From contig JAUQPH010000002.1 of assembly GCA_030550455.1 (NCBI GenBank), positions 164,950 through 228,949 on the forward strand: a stretch of 64,000 nucleotides of DNA. Direction: 5' to 3'. Position 1 is the stretch's first letter; the number at the start of each line of letters is the position of its first letter. A model generated the notes under the pieces. The model saw only the letters and a program-made list of their open reading frames with translations. It did not search any database and was not told the origin of the DNA. The stretch comes from Thermoproteota archaeon (lineage in GTDB: Archaea; Thermoproteota; Thermoprotei_A; Sulfolobales; NBVN01). Shown here in pieces: positions 43,526 through 53,513 of this stretch. A program made the position numbers and the translations under genes.

Positions 43526-46500
43526 TCATTGTGAGACTTCATTAGTCTCTGCTAAGTTTTTTGAAACACTTTCTGATAGGTTCTTACTTATAGTACTGTT
43601 TATTCCTATCTCAGCTAAAACAGAAAGAGGCACCAAAATCGCTAGGTCATATGGAATAGTGCTATCTACCATTTCAGCAAGCCTCATAAGTTTTGCCGTA
43701 TAAAGGGGTGTTACAAGCTGAGGACTAACTCTTTTAACTAAGCTCAACACTGAAGTTCCTCTCCTTGTCGGTATTAGGCACTGCTTATACTTACTTATTA
43801 CCACATATCCGTGTCTTCGATTGTTCTCGATAGCTTTAGCGTACGTTGATGGTCTACCAATTCCTACTTCTCTCATTTTTCTGATGGCTTCGGCCGAAGT
43901 CATTAGCCCAACTTTAGAGCCGCGATAGCTTCTTATTGCCTTAGGTTTAACTGTGAGTGCCTTGTTAGGAAGATCAACTAACTTTATTGGTAGAACCCTA
44001 GTGAAACCTTCTTCAACAACTTCCACGGGTAACTTAATTACTGCTAACTCCTTGCCAGAAGACCTGAAAGAATAGTACCTATACAGAATTTTAGACGGGG
44101 TCATCTGACTAGCTATGAATCTCTTGAAGATCATTTTGTACGCTTCGTAATGCTTCCTCGTAAGCGGAATGCCAAATTGAATGGACTCCGTTTCTATGTC
44201 CTCAACAGGTCTTGTTGGCCTAATTGCTTCGTGTGCCCCACCATCGCCCCAGCTTCTAGGATGAAGAAGATGTTGAAGGTTTATAGAAGTTAAATAAGAT
44301 CTCGCTATCTCTATTCCATGGCTTGAGACCCTGGTTGAGGACGTTCTGTGATAAGTTATAAAACCATCTTCGTAGAGTTCTTGAAGAATCTTCATAGCTT
44401 CTCCCGGCGAAATCTTAAGGTGTCTACTAAGGTCTTCTAAAGCTGTATCTGTAGTGTAAGGAGGTTTGGGATGCAGAATCTCGACTTCTTCAGCTATGGG
44501 GACCAGTTCAACTCCGCCGCTCAGCTCCGCAAAAAGCCTTTCAACTTCCTTACTACTATCTACAAAGAGTTTTAATGAAACTCCCTCATATGGTAGCTCT
44601 ACAGATAACACGAAAGCCTTGTTCCGCTGGTATTCCTCGTACCTCTCTACGACCCAGGAAAGGACGGGTGTCTGAACTCTGCCACCACCTGCGTTAGGCG
44701 AACCAAGGTATTCTTTTAGCACGTTACTTAACCCAAAACCAACGAGTCTATCGTCAACTCTTCTGAAGACTTGAGACTTAACCAGTCTTACGTCTATTTC
44801 TCTTAATGAGCTCATTCCACTGATTATACCATACCTAGTTATTTCATGGAATTCGGCTCGCTTAATGTTTTCGCTATATGGTTTTAAAGCCACGTAGATA
44901 TCGTAAGCTATTTTCTCACCTTCTTCATCCGCGTCTGTAGCAATAACGACTAGCGAAGACTCCTTTGCGAGCTTTCTCATGACGCTAATTGTTCTAATGC
45001 TATCGTAAACCCTTAGAGAGCTACACCTTGGGCAACTATCCATCTCGTCAGTAAATTGGTGACCACATTCTCGACACCTCTTTAAGGAAGTATAAACAGG
45101 GTCTACATTACCATCTTTGCTTATTCTTATTCCGTATATGCCGACATCTACTGCTAAATCGAATAAATGTCCTAAACTCGGTACAATAGTGGTAACGTAG
45201 TATGTTTGTCCTACCGGTATGACCGCCTCATAGGCCACCAGCCCACCTACATATCTCTTACCTCCACCGCCGAACATCTTAGCTATAGTCCTTGCTTTAG
45301 TTGGTGATTCAACTATTAATAGAGTAGGCACTATTCTTGAAACAACGCTATCGGAACTAAATGACGTTAACCTACTTCTAGTTGCTTCACGCAGTGCCTC
45401 TAAAAGCTCGGCATGGTCTAAGTTTTTAAAGTTACTCTCGAACAAAACTTTAAGTCTCTTCAGGAACATCTCGTATATGTGTCTATTTTCGTAAAGAAGA
45501 ACGGAGATCCCGAGAGTCATCCTGCCGTTTAAGAGCCTACTGGTTCTACCAGAAGCTTGTATATACGTGTAAATATCTGGGATCTCGACAACGATTTCAC
45601 CGTTCTCTAAAGGTCTAGCTAGAGCGTTCCCTAAGTTAAGCCATCCGACAGATGAGGCGCTATGCTTTACAGTCTTTAAAACGTATTCCCTCATTTCTGA
45701 AGCACGCGCTACCAGTTCTTCAATATGTGGACTTGATGGTTGTAAAAGCCCCATCAAGCATAAGTCTATAACTTTAAGCACCGATGGCCTCAGTCTAGAC
45801 AAAGTCTCGTATGTCTTAGTTAGCCGTACGTAGTCGTGACTGAACGAATCAGGTGAGCTAGCGAGAGCCCTGAAGGATACTATGACGTTAGACGTCCTCG
45901 AAAAGTACACATCGAGAGGCACTGCGAACTTCGGAGTTCCAACGAATATCGAGGACTTTATGATCGTTGGTTCATCTATCCCACGCGTAAGTACTCCATA
46001 GTATGTTGCCACACCTATTAATACGTCAACATCTCCTTTGCGAAGCTTTTCAACAGCTTTAGGTGTGTGAGCTATAGATGCTCTAATACCATCTTTTTCT
46101 AATTCCTCTACAAGCTTTTTTACATAATTCCTACCCAAGTCCCTGGAAACAAATACGAGAGTCCCTCTTCCCATGATCTTTACTAATTTGGCTATGTCTA
46201 TATTGCCGATTTGGGCTGAAAATTCGCGAACGTTTCTTAAGTAATCGACTATACTTCCAATCTCGAAACCCAGAAGTTCCCTCAAAATCTTTACCCTTTC
46301 CTTTCTTCCCCGCCCGGTAGCTGAAGCAATGAGGAGCTGACCTACTCGCCTACTACTAATACTGTTCAATAAGCTTGCTTCAAGCTCCTCGATAGACTTA
46401 ACCACCTCTTTGTAGCGGGTTGCGTTAGCGTGCTTTAAGGCATACGCAGACTGCTTTAGTTTAATGAGGTTTCTTGCGGTATTAACGTCTTCAGCGGTGA

Positions 46501-47086
46501 ATCCAAGTGCGGATAAAATGGAGTCCAGTAGTGAGGAATTCTTCAGAATGGCATCAAAGTCGTCAACTATTACCGTACTAATGCTTGCAGACTCCAGGGC
46601 TTTACGTTTTCTGAACAGTAGCATATGTGTTACGACGTGAATGCCCGCAGTAAGAGGGCTTAAATCACTCCGTACTTCGACTCCTACTTTACTTCCTAGC
46701 TGCGTCATTCTTTCAACGACTTGTTCCACTAGTGAACGCGTTGGAACTACGTACAAAACGACCTCGCCGGATGAAGCCCTAAAAAGTCCGTAAACCTGAA
46801 GTAGGGTCGACTTCCCAACGCCAGTAGGAGCTATTAGCGCAAAAGATTCTCCGGCAAGCATTCTTCTCGCCCAAGACCTCTGCATGGCCCAAGGAGGATA
46901 TCCGGTAGTTCTCTCAAAGAAGTTAGAAAACTCGTGCAATAACCCGTCAACAACATCATAAACTCTAGAGCTCTCTAATAGGGTCACATCATCACATTCG
47001 ACTAATTTATCTAGGCATATGTGGCGGTATGTTAGCATGTCCAATCCTATTGATTTGCTACACAGCACTAGATCCTTATAAAACAT
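43526..47086 (-). CDS. rgy: reverse gyrase
   Basis: Introduces positive supercoils; a marker of hyperthermophily. The N-terminal helicase half has P-loop APTGVGKST (86-94) and DDFD (175-178). The topoisomerase IA half has Toprim IVESPTKARTIAKMFGG (591-607), an internal zinc finger CRECG...CPRC (671-688), DADEEGEK (718-725) and the active Tyr in FITYHRTSSTR (Tyr 912). The usual N-terminal CxxC...CxxC finger is not present; only isolated Cys occur there. The 1186-aa length is normal. A long AT-rich promoter lies at 47110-47150. Confidence 0.95.
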   Translation of the reverse strand: MFYKDLVLCSKSIGLDMLTYRHICLDKLVECDDVTLLESSRVYDVVDGLLHEFSNFFERTTGYPPWAMQRSWARRMLAGESFALIAPTGVGKSTLLQVYGLFRASSGEVVLYVVPTRSLVEQVVERMTQLGSKVGVEVRSDLSPLTAGIHVVTHMLLFRKRKALESASISTVIVDDFDAILKNSSLLDSILSALGFTAEDVNTARNLIKLKQSAYALKHANATRYKEVVKSIEELEASLLNSISSRRVGQLLIASATGRGRKERVKILRELLGFEIGSIVDYLRNVREFSAQIGNIDIAKLVKIMGRGTLVFVSRDLGRNYVKKLVEELEKDGIRASIAHTPKAVEKLRKGDVDVLIGVATYYGVLTRGIDEPTIIKSSIFVGTPKFAVPLDVYFSRTSNVIVSFRALASSPDSFSHDYVRLTKTYETLSRLRPSVLKVIDLCLMGLLQPSSPHIEELVARASEMREYVLKTVKHSASSVGWLNLGNALARPLENGEIVVEIPDIYTYIQASGRTSRLLNGRMTLGISVLLYENRHIYEMFLKRLKVLFESNFKNLDHAELLEALREATRSRLTSFSSDSVVSRIVPTLLIVESPTKARTIAKMFGGGGKRYVGGLVAYEAVIPVGQTYYVTTIVPSLGHLFDLAVDVGIYGIRISKDGNVDPVYTSLKRCRECGHQFTDEMDSCPRCSSLRVYDSIRTISVMRKLAKESSLVVIATDADEEGEKIAYDIYVALKPYSENIKRAEFHEITRYGIISGMSSLREIDVRLVKSQVFRRVDDRLVGFGLSNVLKEYLGSPNAGGGRVQTPVLSWVVERYEEYQRNKAFVLSVELPYEGVSLKLFVDSSKEVERLFAELSGGVELVPIAEEVEILHPKPPYTTDTALEDLSRHLKISPGEAMKILQELYEDGFITYHRTSSTRVSSHGIEIARSYLTSINLQHLLHPRSWGDGGAHEAIRPTRPVEDIETESIQFGIPLTRKHYEAYKMIFKRFIASQMTPSKILYRYYSFRSSGKELAVIKLPVEVVEEGFTRVLPIKLVDLPNKALTVKPKAIRSYRGSKVGLMTSAEAIRKMREVGIGRPSTYAKAIENNRRHGYVVISKYKQCLIPTRRGTSVLSLVKRVSPQLVTPLYTAKLMRLAEMVDSTIPYDLAILVPLSVLAEIGINSTISKNLSESVSKNLAETNEVSQ

Positions 47087-47299
47087 GAAACTCTTAGGAT
47101 GAGAGTAACGTAAATTGTATTAAATTTAAATAAAATAAACAGTCATGATAAGCTCCAATAGGCATACATTAACTCTCGAATCCTTACCTCATGTTTACAG
47201 CTTTTTAGCGCAAGTAATAAGGCTGAATTGACGACTTCACACACTCTCCACATGCTTTTATACCGGGTTACATCAGGGGATATAAACCTATAACCCGAA

Positions 47300-47759
47300 A
47301 CAGTCGCATGAGGTTATTCCAAGTACATAGCCCAAAACAACAATAAAGGCTCCAGGCTCGACTTCGAAGTGGTTCATGTGTGGACATACAGATACTTACT
47401 GAGGAGGATTGCTGAGATTGGAGAAGAGTACGGTATCGAGGTGGAGCCCGTTAGCGAAGAGAATGCATCCACTTTCTGCCCATTATGTAGAGTGAAGAAC
47501 CAAGACCATAGGATAGTACAGAGGGTTACTGAAGTGCTACATGCACAGCAAGGTGTTCAACGCAGACCTAGTTGGAGCATACAACATACTACTCAAAACA
47601 AAAACCATACCCCCGAGCCCCACTCTACGCGGGGTAGGGGTAATGCGCCCGAGACCGTGTGCGGAGCTGAACTCAGCATTCGCTGGGGATGTAGTTCTAA
47701 ACCTCTCCAGAACCCCCGCGCTTCAGAGCGGGGAGGAGGTCAAGCTATGTGGTAAATGA
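47300..47759 (+). pseudogene. IS605-type tnpB relic with right-end palindrome
   Basis: One frame encodes VWTYRYLLRRIAEIGEEYGI and a first knuckle STFCPLC, and after a +1 shift near 47540 the sequence continues KVFNADLVGAYNILLKTKT, the classic TnpB end. The second CxxC has been destroyed (C-Y-M-H). Downstream, CCCCCGCGCTTCAGAGCGGGG (about 47722-47742) is the terminal hairpin typical of these elements. The N-terminal two thirds are missing. A TATA-like GGATATAAACC occurs at 47278. Confidence 0.8.
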
Positions 47760-47838
47760 AGGAAGCCGTCTATCATTATGATACTGTCGGTTCACTCAGT
47801 ATTAAATGCTGACTAGTTATTTGAGTTGGTGTGGTTTA

Positions 47839-48738
47839 GTGAAAGTTGTGAGCTTGCCAGGAGACCCAGGTGTTGGACCCAGGTTGGCTAGCTACTTAGG
47901 ATTAGAGCATACGTCCTTGTTTTCTAAGAGGTTTCCTGACGGAGAGATCTATGTAAGGTTACTTCAGAAGATCGAAAATGATGAAGTACTATTGGTCCAG
48001 TCTATGTATCCAGAGCAAAACGACCGACTGGTAGAGCTATTACTAGCACTAGAGCTTTTCAATCGCTACGGGAATAAAGTATCTCTTTTAGTTACCTACT
48101 TAGCCTATGCTCGTCAAGACAAAGAGTTCCTGGGTGGTGAGCCAGTGAGCTTGAAGTCGATTATTAAAGCGATGGTAGCTCAGGGAGTCGAAACCTTAGT
48201 AACAATCGATGCTCACAATCCTTACGCTATTAAGGAGTTCTTAAGCAACATCAAATACGTCAACCTACTTCCGGAGGAAGTCTTTGCGAAAGCTCTATCT
48301 GAGAGGTACAGAGGTAAAGAAATGACAGTAGTTGCTCCAGACCAAGGAGCCACGGATAGAGCTCTATCTCTAGCAAAACACCTGGGATCCGGTTATGTGG
48401 TAATCCAAAAAGTAAGAGATAGGGTTACAGGTCAAGTGAAACACGTACTTGACCCCTTAAGTAAAGTGTCAGGGTTAGCAGTAATCGTCGATGACATTAT
48501 TAGCACCGGAGGGACGATAGCTGGAATAGCATCGTGTCTTTCCAGTAGAGGTGTTGAAGTAGTAGTAGCTGCTTCACACGCTCTACTTGTAGGAGAAGCT
48601 CTTGAAAAACTAGGCAAGTCAGGTGTGCGGGAAATTTACGCTCTTCCGACAGTTTCTCGAGTACTCGACGGCGTAATATATCTCGATATAGTCCCATATA
48701 TAGCTAGAGAGCTTAAAAATGAGGGTGTTATATTATAA
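47839..48738 (+). CDS. prs: ribose-phosphate pyrophosphokinase
   Basis: Makes PRPP from ribose 5-phosphate and ATP for nucleotides, histidine and tryptophan. Motifs include SKRFPDGEIYVRL, the ATP loop YLAYARQDKEF, VTIDAHNPY, APDQGATDRA and the PRPP-binding loop VIVDDIISTGGTIAG (about 215-229). GTG at 47839 gives the normal N-terminus; starting at 47806 would add 11 unrelated residues. The length is about 299 aa. It may be co-transcribed with the following methyltransferase (51-bp gap). Confidence 0.94.
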   Translation: MKVVSLPGDPGVGPRLASYLGLEHTSLFSKRFPDGEIYVRLLQKIENDEVLLVQSMYPEQNDRLVELLLALELFNRYGNKVSLLVTYLAYARQDKEFLGGEPVSLKSIIKAMVAQGVETLVTIDAHNPYAIKEFLSNIKYVNLLPEEVFAKALSERYRGKEMTVVAPDQGATDRALSLAKHLGSGYVVIQKVRDRVTGQVKHVLDPLSKVSGLAVIVDDIISTGGTIAGIASCLSSRGVEVVVAASHALLVGEALEKLGKSGVREIYALPTVSRVLDGVIYLDIVPYIARELKNEGVIL

Positions 48739-48789
48739 TTAGATTAACCTCACTTACTACTTCTCCACCCTTAGTTAGGTTGCGTATAA

Positions 48790-49815
48790 ATGAGTGAAAA
48801 CCTGATTTACGTCTATCTCTCTGGAATACATAAAACATTACCTAAAGCTGAAGTGATGGCTATCGCTGAAGCAGAAAACATTGATATAAGGGTAGTGCTA
48901 GACGCAGACCAACTCCTCATCGTTTACTCTAGCTCTGACCTCATAGAGTTTCTTAAACTAAGGTCTGCTTACTCTAGGAGAATAGGTAGAGTACTGTGGG
49001 TAGGCCGCTTAGAGGACATCGAGGACGGCATTTCGAGAGCTATAGAGATACTGCGAAGCCAAGGAATTGAATCAATAAAAATGGAATTTAAGAGCTTAAG
49101 GGGATTAGAAAAAGAGAGAGACTACTGGAACGTCGTCAAGCTACTTAGCGGGAGCGGTATGAGATTGAGTAGAACAAGTTCGAAGACCCTGGACATAATC
49201 CTGTTTCATGAGATAGCAGTAGTGGGTTTAAGGGATTACGAACTAAGGTTGAAGGATTTATTTGATAGATGGTCTAACAGAAGACCAGCTTATCTACCGG
49301 GTGCTCTAAACCCGGATATATCACGAATATTCGTAAACCTCAGTAGAGCAAGCATACGTCAAAACACCATATTTTACGACCCATTTTGTGGTGTTGGTAG
49401 CTTCTTACTAGAAGCTTGCTACATGGGACTTAATTACGCTGGAAGCGATATAGATGAGAGAAGTGTTGAAGGTGCCTTAAAGAACCTAAGGAGTTACGGG
49501 TGTACTCCGGAGGTTTTTCTAGCTGATGTGTGCAGGATGCCCATCCATAAAGTTGATGCTATAGGAACTGATATGCCTTATGGTAGACAAACTAAGCCTC
49601 TCGGGGTTAGTATTATAGAGCTCATTAAGTGCATGCTAGAGAATTCCGAGAGCGTCTTAAAGAAGGGGTCCTACCTCGTGTTTGCTCAAATCAGCGAGCT
49701 CGAGGAACATGTTTATAGGTATGTGAGCAAGTTAGACTTTGAATTAGTCGAGGTGCATCGCAACTGGGTACACGGTTCACTAACGCGAAACATATATGTT
49801 CTTCGGAAGAAGTAG
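48790..49815 (+). CDS. tRNA (guanine-N2)-methyltransferase, Trm11/Trm-G10 type
   Basis: SAM-dependent enzyme that methylates G10 of tRNA. The N-terminal part (about 1-160) is a degenerate NFLD/THUMP-type RNA-binding region. The Rossmann part has the SAM loop DPFCGVGSFLLEA (about 197-209), GSDIDERSVEGA and the catalytic motif TDMPYGRQTK, with Asp-x-Pro-Tyr as in N2-guanine methylases. The 341-aa length is typical. A small membrane protein gene follows 6 bp later. Confidence 0.9.
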   Translation: MSENLIYVYLSGIHKTLPKAEVMAIAEAENIDIRVVLDADQLLIVYSSSDLIEFLKLRSAYSRRIGRVLWVGRLEDIEDGISRAIEILRSQGIESIKMEFKSLRGLEKERDYWNVVKLLSGSGMRLSRTSSKTLDIILFHEIAVVGLRDYELRLKDLFDRWSNRRPAYLPGALNPDISRIFVNLSRASIRQNTIFYDPFCGVGSFLLEACYMGLNYAGSDIDERSVEGALKNLRSYGCTPEVFLADVCRMPIHKVDAIGTDMPYGRQTKPLGVSIIELIKCMLENSESVLKKGSYLVFAQISELEEHVYRYVSKLDFELVEVHRNWVHGSLTRNIYVLRKK

Positions 49816-49821
49816 CTTGAG

Positions 49822-50076
49822 GTGGAAACTATAAAGATTCCATTAATCTTAACGCTATATGGAGTACTTCTATTAGCCCTACTTCCGCTATTAATAAGAG
49901 CAACAACAATGTTAGGGTTGTTTATGGAGAGATACTTAACTAGCCTTGGTTCTTCCATACTTTCACTAGCTATAATTGGGCTAGTCACTGTTATAGCCCT
50001 CTACACGTGGCTTAAAACGGCGAGATGGTTGACTAACAAAAAATGTGAGATTGACGCTAACGAAGGCTCTTATTAG
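49822..50076 (+). CDS. small membrane protein, 84 aa
   Basis: I do not recognise this family. The product has two long hydrophobic helices (IPLILTLYGVLLLALLPLLI and ILSLAIIGLVTVIALYTWL) with a short loop and a polar tail. GTG at 49822 follows the methyltransferase stop by 6 bp, so it is co-transcribed. No functional motif is seen. Confidence 0.65.
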   Translation: METIKIPLILTLYGVLLLALLPLLIRATTMLGLFMERYLTSLGSSILSLAIIGLVTVIALYTWLKTARWLTNKKCEIDANEGSY

Positions 50077-50421
50077 GCATAGGTTTGTTATCCGTAATTC
50101 ATGCTCCCTACTTAGCTCTTGCTAGCGCTCGCTTAGCTAATTAACTAAGAAGCTGGGCCGATTTAGGAGCCTAAGACTCTCTGCGTATAAAGAGCTCTTC
50201 CTACTCAACACTCTTGGGATGTGCTTGTAGGTTAAGAATACGGGCCTCTTTCAAGGTGATGGGATTTAACATCGTGGTAACTTTAGGTATCTATGTGGAG
50301 TAATTACTTCGTGTCACCCATAGGATAAATCGTAAACTGCACAGAGCACTCAAGAGGCGTGAATGGTGTTAAAAGGGGAGAGCTCATAAATTACTGACTA
50401 GAAATTAAAGGCGGTGTACTG
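50077..50421. other. intergenic region, nothing assignable
   Basis: No gene over 25 codons with sensible composition, no tRNA cloverleaf, no C/D geometry and no match to the transposon-tail families was found by reading both strands. A GTATAAAGAGC TATA-like word lies at about 50184. The final 40 bp before alaX are AT-rich. Confidence 0.4.
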
Positions 50422-51138
50422 ATGCCGACAGAGCTCCTCTACCTGAAGGATAGTTACTTAAGAGAATTTGAGGCTGTAGTAACTGACGTAACTGATAGCT
50501 ATGTCGTGCTAGATAAGACAGCCTTTCATCCTACTAGTGGAGGTGTAGATAAAGACCTAGGAGTTTTAGTTAGAGGTGAGACTGTTTACGAGGTTGTTGA
50601 TGTAGTGCTTGAGGTAGGTGACATAGTTAAACACGTTGTTAGCTCCACACAGGGCCTGGTGCCAGGGGTCGTGGTTAGAGGGATTATTAATTGGGAGAGG
50701 CGTTATAGGCTAATGAAGCTTCACACCGCTTCTCACATACTTTCCGCCATTATGTATAGAGATTACGGTGCTCTAATCACAGGTGGTCATGTGTATCCAG
50801 ACCATGCTCGGGATGACTTTAGCCTTGAGCGATTCGACAGAAAGCTCTTCGAAGAAGCCTTCGAGAAGGTTAATGAAGTAGTTAAACGCGGGCTGGAGGT
50901 AAAGATCTACTGGTTACCGAGGGATGAAGCACTCAAGATTCCTGGTATAACGAAGCTTGCCCAAAAAATGCCACCTCAAGTACCGCACTTGAGGATAGTT
51001 GAGATTCCCGGAGTGGATCTTCAAGCTGATGGAGGACCTCACGTAAGGAATACCGCTGAAATAGGGAAGGTGAAACTGTTGGAAGTTGAAAATAGAGGGA
51101 AGAAAAGAAAAAGAGTCTACTACACTGTTGAGCCATAG
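50422..51138 (+). CDS. alaX: alanyl-tRNA editing protein AlaX
   Basis: Free-standing trans-editing domain that hydrolyses mischarged Ser- or Gly-tRNA(Ala). The first zinc pair is HTASH (HxxxH). The second site, normally CxxxH (CGGTH), reads DGGPH here, so Asp replaces Cys as a possible ligand. The N-terminal beta domain YLREFEAVVTDV and PTSGGVDKD is complete. The 238-aa length matches the AlaX-M class. The start is ATG at 50422. The next gene begins 40 bp downstream. Confidence 0.9.
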   Translation: MPTELLYLKDSYLREFEAVVTDVTDSYVVLDKTAFHPTSGGVDKDLGVLVRGETVYEVVDVVLEVGDIVKHVVSSTQGLVPGVVVRGIINWERRYRLMKLHTASHILSAIMYRDYGALITGGHVYPDHARDDFSLERFDRKLFEEAFEKVNEVVKRGLEVKIYWLPRDEALKIPGITKLAQKMPPQVPHLRIVEIPGVDLQADGGPHVRNTAEIGKVKLLEVENRGKKRKRVYYTVEP

Positions 51139-51178
51139 CTGGTGTTCAGTATTGATTAACCGAAATTTTTTGAAGAAC

Positions 51179-52573
51179 ATGAATCTGCTAGAGCTAACAA
51201 AAGAGCAGGTTAAGTTCTTACTTCAATCAGGTGAGATTTCTATAGCTGTCTTCGGACTCGGTAGTGTTGGTCTCGCTGTAGCATCAGTGTGGTTAAGAGC
51301 TGGTGCTAGAGTGATTGGAGTAGATATTGATGAGAATAAGGTCAAAAGAATAGTTCGTGGAGATATACCGCACCCTGAGAGTGTGGTAATAGAGACTCTG
51401 AGAAGTGCTCTACGTAGAGGAAGATTTCACGCTAGTACCGACGGAGGCACCGCTGTAGAGGAGTCTCATATAGCTGATGTCATAGTCCCAGTACTATACG
51501 GAGAGTCCGGACCCGACTTCAAGTTCCTCGATGAAGCTTTGTCGACGATCGGGAAAAGAATGAGGAGAGGATACGCCGTCATTATAGAGTCATCGCTACC
51601 GCCACTAACTACCGAACATAGAGTAAGACCTATGCTAGAAGAGCTCTCAGGCCTTAAGGCTGATAGCGATTTTGCGTTAATTTACAGCCCAGAGAGAGTG
51701 CTCGTTGGTAGAGCGGTTGAAGATATTGAAACTAGATACCCGAAAATCGTTGCTGGTGTAGGGCCCAGGTCCCTTGCTCTAGCTGAGGCTCTTTACAGTA
51801 ATATAGCAAAAGCTGGCGTAATAAAGGCATCAAGTCCTCGAGTAGCAGAATTCGCAAAGCTTGCTGAGGGTGTTTACAGAGACGTTAATATTGCCTTAGC
51901 AAACGAACTAGCGAGACTTTCGAAGTCAATTAACATCGACTTTAACGAGGTCATCGAGATAGCCAACACCCAGCCTTACGCTCACATCCACAAACCCGGT
52001 GCTGGTGTAGGAGGGCACTGCATACCTGTCTACCCGAAGTTCTTGAGTTGGCTTGGGCGTCTTCATGGGGTAAGCCTAGAGCTCGTAGAGCATGCGAGAC
52101 TAATAAACGATTCGCAACCACTGTATGTCATCAGCCTGCTTCTTTCTGAGCTGAGAAAAAGATTAACTAAAGCTAAAGCCAAAGTAGCTGTTTTAGGCTT
52201 AGCGTACAGAGGAAATGTAGCCATCTCGACTAACTCACCAGCATATCGTATAGTTACGGAGCTACTAAGACTAGGTTTTGACGTAGTTGTCCACGATCCA
52301 TTAATAGCAGAAGACCCTCAACTCAGCTCACTGGGTGTGAGACTAACTAGCGACATAATCGAGGCAGTTAAAGATAGTAGTGCTGTAGTAGTAGCTACAG
52401 ATCACGATATCTACAAGACACTTAGTCCCTGTAAATTATCTAAAATCTCGGCAACATCAAATCTGTTAATAGTAGATGCCAGGGACGTTATAGATGTAAG
52501 CGAGTGTTGCGATACTACCTATATAGGTATAGGTAGGGGCATAAAATGCTCAGAGAATCTCTGGACTTCCTAA
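51179..52573 (+). CDS. UDP-glucose/GDP-mannose (UDP-ManNAc) dehydrogenase family
   Basis: NAD-dependent sugar-nucleotide oxidase, probably supplying a uronic acid for glycan or S-layer decoration. The NAD loop is VFGLGSVGLAVASVWLRAG near residue 25. The active-site Cys lies in GAGVGGHCIPVYP, as in UDP-N-acetylmannosamine dehydrogenases. A C-terminal Rossmann domain carries AVLGLAYRGNVAISTNSPAY. An open frame reaches back to 51086, but that part is antisense-like overlap with alaX; ATG 51179 is the sensible start. Length 464 aa. Confidence 0.9.
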   Translation: MNLLELTKEQVKFLLQSGEISIAVFGLGSVGLAVASVWLRAGARVIGVDIDENKVKRIVRGDIPHPESVVIETLRSALRRGRFHASTDGGTAVEESHIADVIVPVLYGESGPDFKFLDEALSTIGKRMRRGYAVIIESSLPPLTTEHRVRPMLEELSGLKADSDFALIYSPERVLVGRAVEDIETRYPKIVAGVGPRSLALAEALYSNIAKAGVIKASSPRVAEFAKLAEGVYRDVNIALANELARLSKSINIDFNEVIEIANTQPYAHIHKPGAGVGGHCIPVYPKFLSWLGRLHGVSLELVEHARLINDSQPLYVISLLLSELRKRLTKAKAKVAVLGLAYRGNVAISTNSPAYRIVTELLRLGFDVVVHDPLIAEDPQLSSLGVRLTSDIIEAVKDSSAVVVATDHDIYKTLSPCKLSKISATSNLLIVDARDVIDVSECCDTTYIGIGRGIKCSENLWTS

Positions 52574-52627
52574 TAAATAAAAAGCTGGGAATGAATCAGG
52601 CTTTGCTCAAATTGGGGTGTGTGACAT

Positions 52628-53458
52628 ATGGAAAACATAGATAGGGGTCTGTTAGAGGAGGCTTTAATAGCTTCAGCAACGAGGGCGATTACCTACTTAA
52701 GGTCTACTTACGTTAGTAGAGAGCCTGCCGGTATAGGGAAAAGTGGTGATCTATCTAGAGAGTTTGACGTAGTTGTCGAGGATCTGATCTTTAAAACTCT
52801 GCGAGAGTACTTTGGCGAGATTAGACTAGTCTCGGAGGAGAGGGGGACTGTGGGAAGAGGCTCGTTAATGGCTATAATTGACCCTGTTGACGGTAGCGTT
52901 AATTTTGAGGCAGGGCTACCTATAGCCTCAGTTAGCATAGGTATAGCAAGAAACTCGAAGCAGGTGCGAGTTGGAGACATCGAGGCAGCGGTTGTAGCAG
53001 AAGTTTTTAGAGATGTGGTTTACTTTTACGACAAGCTTAGAGGATTTAAAGCTCTCGGTATGAAAGCTAAAAGAAAGTATCCCCCCAGTAACATAGTGCT
53101 GGGGTACTTCGAAAGCGTAGAGTCGTTCAGACCGTACATACGTTTACCTGAAATCACTAATTTCAAGCCCAAGTTAAGGTCTCTAGGTAGTGCTGCGCTA
53201 GATATAGTGTACGTGTCGCTAGGTATTGCCTTAGGGTTTATCGACGCTAGAGCGAAGCTGAGGAACGTAGACATAGCTCCTTCGATTGCTATAGCCAACA
53301 GCCTCGGGGCTAAAGCCTACCTATGCAATGGAGAAAACGCAGTAGATATCGCAATAGACGATATAGAGAAGATAGAGTGTTTGGTTGTTGGGTACGATGA
53401 TGAGATAGCTAGAGCATTACTCAAGGCAGTATCTAGCGAGCGCATACTTGGTTATTGA
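52628..53458 (+). CDS. inositol monophosphatase/FBPase superfamily phosphatase
   Basis: Mg-dependent phosphatase of the IMPase fold, in archaea often acting on inositol-1-phosphate and fructose-1,6-bisphosphate. The metal motif IIDPVDGSVNF (about 78-88) is intact and the Glu of VSEERGTV precedes it. The late metal Asp lies in LRNVDIAPS. The 276-aa length is typical. The start is ATG at 52628. It follows the sugar-nucleotide dehydrogenase by 54 bp on the same strand, suggesting a sugar-related operon. Confidence 0.85.
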   Translation: MENIDRGLLEEALIASATRAITYLRSTYVSREPAGIGKSGDLSREFDVVVEDLIFKTLREYFGEIRLVSEERGTVGRGSLMAIIDPVDGSVNFEAGLPIASVSIGIARNSKQVRVGDIEAAVVAEVFRDVVYFYDKLRGFKALGMKAKRKYPPSNIVLGYFESVESFRPYIRLPEITNFKPKLRSLGSAALDIVYVSLGIALGFIDARAKLRNVDIAPSIAIANSLGAKAYLCNGENAVDIAIDDIEKIECLVVGYDDEIARALLKAVSSERILGY

Positions 53459-53513
53459 TCGCATAACTTGAAATCGGGTTTATTTTTTAAGAACTCGAGT
53501 GTATTGAGAATGT

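Noticed and set aside
43407-43703. Plus-strand frames near the end of reverse gyrase
   Set aside because: They are antisense to the tnpB relic and to the reverse gyrase C-terminus, which explain the sequence.
51086-51178. Upstream extension of the sugar-nucleotide dehydrogenase into alaX
   Set aside because: The residues are not family-like, and ATG 51179 gives the normal N-terminus after the alaX stop.
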